64,000 nt of DNA from Arthrobacter caoxuetaonis. Lineage in GTDB: Bacteria; Actinomycetota; Actinomycetes; Actinomycetales; Micrococcaceae. A program made the position numbers and the translations under genes. Where the stretch lies: assembly GCF_023921125.1 (NCBI RefSeq), contig NZ_CP099466.1:806001-870000 (forward strand). The letters are read 5' to 3'. Under the pieces are notes generated by a model that did no database searches, was not told where the DNA came from, and saw only the letters and a program-made list of their open reading frames with translations. Shown piece by piece: positions 58,997-64,000 of the stretch. Numbering within the stretch: the stretch's first letter is position 1; each line of letters opens with the position of its first letter.

Positions 58997-60504
58997 GCAC
59001 CTACCTGGGCATGCCCACGCTTCCCGCCTACGGCCGGGGGAACCTGAACGCCGTCGAATCCTTCCCCTCGGCGGCCCGGAGGGAACTGGCCAACGAACAG
59101 CTCCGCGCCAATCTGGGCCACGCCACCCACACCATCCGGGACAAGCGGCTGCGGGTTGTGGGGGAACTGCCGGACTGGGAGGAACTGCGCAGCGCCGGCA
59201 GCGCCGTCAAGGAGACGGTGATGGCCCGGCTGCCCGAACTGCTGGAGCAGTTCGAAGCCAACTTCACGGCACGCGGCGGCGTGATCCACTGGGCACGCGA
59301 CGCCGCCGAAGCCAACCGGATTGTCCGCGACCTGATCCGTGCCGAGGGCGTGGACGAGGTCGTGAAGGTCAAGTCCATGGCCACGCAGGAAATCGGCCTG
59401 AACGAATACCTCGAAGAGCAGGGCATCGCCGCGTACGAGACCGACCTCGCGGAACTAATTGTCCAGCTCGACCATGACAAGCCCAGCCACATCCTGGTCC
59501 CGGCCATCCACAAGAACCGCACCCAGGTGCGGGACATCTTCCTGCGCGAAATGCCCGGAGTCGACCCGGAGCTCACCAACGAGCCGGCCAAGCTGGCTGA
59601 GGCGGCGCGGTCCCACCTGCGCCGGAAGTTCCTCTCCGCCAAGGTGGCAGTTTCCGGCGCCAACTTCGCCATTGCCGACGCCGGGACGCTCGCCGTCGTC
59701 GAATCCGAAGGCAACGGGCGCATGTGCCTGACGCTGCCGGAAACGCTGATCACCGTAATGGGCGTGGAGAAGCTGCTTCCGACGTGGCAGGACCTGGAAG
59801 TCTTTATGCAGCTGCTGCCGCGGTCCTCCACCGGCGAGCGGATGAATCCCTATACCTCACTCTGGACCGGCGTCACCGAGGGCGACGGACCGCAGAACGT
59901 GCACCTGGTCCTGGTGGACAACGGGCGCAGTGCTGCGCTGGCGGATGAGATGGGACGCTCGGCACTGCACTGCATCCGCTGCAGTGCCTGCATGAACGTC
60001 TGCCCGGTATATGAGCGCACCGGCGGCCACGCGTACGGTTCCACCTACCCGGGTCCGATCGGTGCCATCCTCTCGCCGCTGATGACCGGCATTAAGTCCG
60101 AGGAAAACAACTCGCTGCCTTATGCTTCGTCGCTGTGCGGCGCCTGTTACGACGCCTGCCCGGTGAAGATCAACATTCCGGAGATCCTGGTTCACCTGCG
60201 CTCAGTGGATGTGGAGAGCAAGCGGGGAACCACAAAGCTCCCCACCCAGATGGACCTGCTCATGAAGGGCGCCTCCTGGGCGTTTTCCCGCGGGCGGAAC
60301 CTGGGCCTGCTGGAAAAGGGCCTGCCGCTGGGCAAACTGGCCGCCGGCAGGAAGCACAAAATCACCAAACTGCCCGGCATCGCCGCCGGCTGGACCCAAA
60401 GCAGGGACATCCCTGCACCGCCGTCGCAGTCCTTCCGTGACTGGTGGGCGAAAGAACACGAAGCTCCGTCAGCGGACGCAGCACAGGGGGAGAAGCAGGC
60501 ATGA
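58993..60504 (+). CDS. lutB: L-lactate utilisation iron-sulfur protein LutB
   Basis: A 503-aa protein. N-terminal LUD domain (about 60-290: GGVIHWARDAAEANRIV, VAVSGANFAIADAGTLAVVESEGNG cited by ends VAVSGANF/ESEGNG), followed by two 4Fe-4S motifs, CIRCSACMNVCPVY and CGACYDACPVKI, and a C-terminal tail with FRDWWAKEHE. It is the electron-transfer subunit of L-lactate oxidation to pyruvate. Overlaps lutA and lutC by ATGA, so the three are coupled. Confidence 0.93.
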   Translation: MSTYLGMPTLPAYGRGNLNAVESFPSAARRELANEQLRANLGHATHTIRDKRLRVVGELPDWEELRSAGSAVKETVMARLPELLEQFEANFTARGGVIHWARDAAEANRIVRDLIRAEGVDEVVKVKSMATQEIGLNEYLEEQGIAAYETDLAELIVQLDHDKPSHILVPAIHKNRTQVRDIFLREMPGVDPELTNEPAKLAEAARSHLRRKFLSAKVAVSGANFAIADAGTLAVVESEGNGRMCLTLPETLITVMGVEKLLPTWQDLEVFMQLLPRSSTGERMNPYTSLWTGVTEGDGPQNVHLVLVDNGRSAALADEMGRSALHCIRCSACMNVCPVYERTGGHAYGSTYPGPIGAILSPLMTGIKSEENNSLPYASSLCGACYDACPVKINIPEILVHLRSVDVESKRGTTKLPTQMDLLMKGASWAFSRGRNLGLLEKGLPLGKLAAGRKHKITKLPGIAAGWTQSRDIPAPPSQSFRDWWAKEHEAPSADAAQGEKQA

Positions 60505-61139
60505 GCGCACGCGAAGAGATCCTGGAACGGCTGCGCAGTGCCCTCAGTGACGGACCCTCGGCCCCCGAGGTGCCGCGGAACTACCGCACGGCCGTGGATG
60601 CCCCGGAGGAGGAACGCATTTCCCTGCTGGTGGACCGCCTCGAAGACTACAAGGCAGGGGTCACCGTCCTTCCCGAAACAGGCGTGGCTTCCCGCATCGC
60701 CGAACTGCTCAGCGACGCCGGCAGCTACGTGGTGCCGGCCGGCATCAACGAGGCGTGGCTGGCTGCAGCCGACAGCGCTGCACCCGGCCGCCGCCGGACT
60801 GATTCCAGGCAGGCACCGCTGAGCGTCTCCGAGCTGGACGCCACCGCCGCCGTCGTTACCGGAAGCGCCGTGGCTGTCGCGGAAACCGGCACGATCATCC
60901 TGGACGGCAGCGAGGGGCAGGGCAGGCGCGCCATCTCGCTGATCCCCGACCACCATGTCTGCGTGGTCAATGCGGCGGACATCACGATGATCCTCCCGGA
61001 AGCGCTGCGCCGGCTGGACGGCACCCGGCCGCTGACCTGGATCAGCGGTCCGAGTGCCACCAGCGACATTGAACTCGAACGCGTGGAAGGCGTGCACGGA
61101 CCGCGCACGCTGGACATCATCATCGTCCGCAGCGCATAG
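60501..61139 (+). CDS. lutC: L-lactate utilisation protein LutC
   Basis: A 212-aa LUD-domain protein: SAREEILERLRSAL at the start, then ATAAVVTGSAVAVAETGTI and PDHHVCVVNAADI, ending SDIELERVEGVHGPRTLDI. It completes LutABC. The start overlaps the lutB stop (ATGA). It lies 22 bases from the convergent second ligM gene. Confidence 0.92.
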   Translation: MSAREEILERLRSALSDGPSAPEVPRNYRTAVDAPEEERISLLVDRLEDYKAGVTVLPETGVASRIAELLSDAGSYVVPAGINEAWLAAADSAAPGRRRTDSRQAPLSVSELDATAAVVTGSAVAVAETGTIILDGSEGQGRRAISLIPDHHVCVVNAADITMILPEALRRLDGTRPLTWISGPSATSDIELERVEGVHGPRTLDIIIVRSA

Positions 61140-61161
61140 CGGCCGGGCACAGGGCGAACGG

Positions 61162-62673
<1,512 letters not shown>

Positions 62674-62680
62674 TCAATGC

Positions 62681-62697
62681 CTATCCGGATAGATAAT
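62681..62697 (+). promoter_or_regulatory. Second CTATNCGNATAG operator, at the divergent binding-protein promoter
   Basis: CTATCCGGATAG (62681-62692) is a perfect palindrome abutting a -10-like GATAAT (62692-62697). It shares the form CTATNCGNATAG with the site at 62631, exactly 50 bases away. The same unseen regulator probably controls both divergent genes. Confidence 0.6.
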
Positions 62698-62752
62698 GTG
62701 TGCTGTGTCACATCCTGCGGCGCGAAAGTCCGCGCCTTATCGAGGAGATCAC

Positions 62753-63736
62753 ATGAAAAAACTGCTCGCAGCAGCGGCAATGACGGCGCTGCTCGGCCTG
62801 ACGGCGTGCGGATCCGGTTCGCTCTCAGATTCCGAGGAGACGGAAGCCTCCGGAGCCGCGGCGGAAGGGACCACCGCCATCGAGGTGGGTGTCATCCCCA
62901 TCGTCGACGTGGCACCGATCTACCTCGGTGTGGAGGAAGGGCTCTTCGAAGACGAGGGCCTGGATGTCACCCTGACCCTGGCACAGGGCGGAGCAGCCAT
63001 TGTTCCCGCCGTGACGTCCGGACAGATGGACTTTGGCTTTTCCAACATCACGTCCATGATCGTCGGGCGCTCGAAGGGACTGCCTGTGCACATGGTCGCG
63101 GCGGGGCCGTCCTCCACTGGAAATACGGAGGAGGACTTCGCAGCCGTCATGACCATGCCGGAGAGCGGAATCAAGACCACAGCGGATCTGGCAGGCAAGA
63201 AAATCGGCGTGAACACGCTGAACAATATTTCAGATTCGACCATCTCGGAAGCCGTGAAGGAAGCCGGCGGGGACTACGAGAGCATCGAGTTCGTCGAGAT
63301 TCCCTTCCCGGAGCTCGCCGGCCAGCTCGCGGCCGGAACCGTGGACGCGATTGCCGCCGTCGAGCCCTTCGTCACCATTGCCGAGGCCGAAGGTGCCGTG
63401 CCCGTGTTTTCCAACTACGCCGAACCGGTGGATGACCTGACTGTGGCGGTGTACTTCGCCTCGGACCAGTACGCCCAGGAAAACCCGGAGATTGTCGAGA
63501 AGTTCGTCCGTGCCATCAAGGCCTCGCAGGAGTTCGCGGAGCAGAACCCGGACAAAATCCGTGCGATCCTTCCCACGTACACCTCGCTGAAGCCGGAGGT
63601 CATCGAACAGCTGACCCTGCCGAAGTACGGCACCGAGGTGAACCGCGCTTCCGTCGAGGAGGTGGCGCAGATTTCCCTGGACCGCGGACTGGTCGAGGAG
63701 ATCCCTTCAATGGATGAGCTGCTGCCGGCCAACTAG
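62753..63736 (+). CDS. ABC transporter substrate-binding lipoprotein, NMT1/SsuA-like
   Basis: A 327-aa binding protein. Lipoprotein signal KKLLAAAAMTALLGLTAC with lipobox C19. Mature features: VGVIPIVDVAPIYLGVEEGLF, VTLTLAQGGAAIVPAVTSGQMDF (ends VTLTLAQGG/GQMDF), TTADLAGKKIGVNTLNN and VDAIAAVEPFVTIAEAEG, as in proteins that bind sulfonates, thiamine precursors, nitrate or aromatic acids. GAGGAG precedes ATG 62753. Divergent from the second ligM and under matching operators, so its ligand may be a methoxylated aromatic acid; this is inferred. No permease or ATPase is visible in the window. Confidence 0.87.
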   Translation: MKKLLAAAAMTALLGLTACGSGSLSDSEETEASGAAAEGTTAIEVGVIPIVDVAPIYLGVEEGLFEDEGLDVTLTLAQGGAAIVPAVTSGQMDFGFSNITSMIVGRSKGLPVHMVAAGPSSTGNTEEDFAAVMTMPESGIKTTADLAGKKIGVNTLNNISDSTISEAVKEAGGDYESIEFVEIPFPELAGQLAAGTVDAIAAVEPFVTIAEAEGAVPVFSNYAEPVDDLTVAVYFASDQYAQENPEIVEKFVRAIKASQEFAEQNPDKIRAILPTYTSLKPEVIEQLTLPKYGTEVNRASVEEVAQISLDRGLVEEIPSMDELLPAN

Positions 63737-63765
63737 TTCCCCGGCGGTGTCCGGGACTTTCGGGG

Positions 63766-64000
63766 CTAGGCTCCCTGGAAGTCCCGGACCCATTCCGCGG
63801 TGGCCCGCAGGCCGCCAAAGGTATAGAAGTGCAGCTGGACCACGCCGTGGCGTGCCGGATCATACGCCGCACCAAGGTCATTGATGAAGCGGTCCGGCCC
63901 GGCTGTACCCAGCAGGTTGGCCAGGGAGAACCCGTATTTTTGGGCAATTCCGGCGGAGGTGCCGACACCAAACCGCCGGGCATAGCCCAGGAGCCGCTTG
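63766..64000 (-). CDS. metF: Methylenetetrahydrofolate reductase family protein, C-terminal part
   Basis: The last 77 codons and TAG stop of a gene that continues beyond the window. The reading KRLLGYARRFGVGTSAGI, KYGFSLANLLGTAGPDRF and LHFYTFGGLRATAEWV is the C-terminal barrel and tail of MetF-type proteins, here of the class with HFYTFGG before the last helix. It converges with the binding-protein gene, 29 bases apart. It differs strongly from the MetF at 47.0 kb, whose end reads GFHIFTFNDLAQTEAW. Placed near the second ligM, it suggests a second O-demethylation set. Confidence 0.75.
   Translation of the reverse strand, partial: KRLLGYARRFGVGTSAGIAQKYGFSLANLLGTAGPDRFINDLGAAYDPARHGVVQLHFYTFGGLRATAEWVRDFQGA

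Overview
The window is high-GC DNA with the coding style of an actinobacterium. Genes are tightly packed, ATGA/GTGA stop-start overlaps are common, GTG and TTG starts occur, and several mRNAs look leaderless. Gene content (MHS and NCS1 transporters, lactate permease plus LutABC, LigM-type O-demethylases, ROK and LacI sugar operons) fits a soil Micrococcaceae such as Arthrobacter or a relative. This placement is inferred from content, not from a phylogenetic marker. I see no rRNA, tRNA, insertion sequence, prophage or CRISPR array. The region reads as a series of chromosomal catabolic islands.

Layout. 1-5.3 kb: the end of a sugar-binding lipoprotein gene, a zinc alcohol dehydrogenase with a small membrane-anchored partner, and an ArsR-like regulator heading a serine hydrolase/membrane protein operon. 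5.2-12.9 kb: a LacI-controlled operon for importing and hydrolysing decorated oligosaccharides (binding protein, two permeases, GH3 glycosidase, acetyl esterase). 12.9-15.3 kb: a Bcr/CflA exporter and a DUF5996 protein. 15.2-19.7 kb: a TetR-controlled NCS1 permease/alcohol dehydrogenase operon facing a nitrilase-family amidase, with a clear palindromic operator between them. 19.7-25.6 kb: a DUF3817 protein, then a LysR regulator followed by an MHS transporter, a carbamoylase-type M20 hydrolase and an amidase. 25.7-30.4 kb: carbonyl-handling genes (SDR, DJ-1/PfpI, aldo/keto reductase, aldehyde dehydrogenase, VOC protein).

30.4-39.9 kb is one long minus-strand operon: ROK regulator, binding protein, ABC ATPase, fused permease, argininosuccinate-lyase-like lyase, PfkB kinase, amidohydrolase and NagB-type deaminase. 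I know of no named pathway with this set. It looks like a route that strips a fumarate-yielding group from an amino-sugar conjugate, phosphorylates the sugar and deaminates it to fructose 6-phosphate.

40.1-50.3 kb is an aromatic-acid/methoxyl island: LigA, LigB, an MHS transporter, an alpha/beta hydrolase, a muconolactone-isomerase-like protein, a remnant of a deleted SDR gene, a LigK-type aldolase, a PAS-GAF sensor kinase with a NarL-type regulator, then MetF, PurU and LigM for tetrahydrofolate-linked O-demethylation. The same 13-base palindromic element lies at nearly the same distance from the putative -10 boxes of both operons, suggesting that the embedded two-component system controls ring cleavage and demethylation together. 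50.3-61.1 kb is a lactate island: fused D-lactate dehydrogenase, a two-component system, LldR-like GntR regulator, L-lactate permease and LutABC, with three copies of an LldR-type operator. 61.1-64 kb begins a second C1 island: a second LigM, a divergent NMT1/SsuA-like binding protein and the 3' end of another MetF, with paired CTATNCGNATAG operators.
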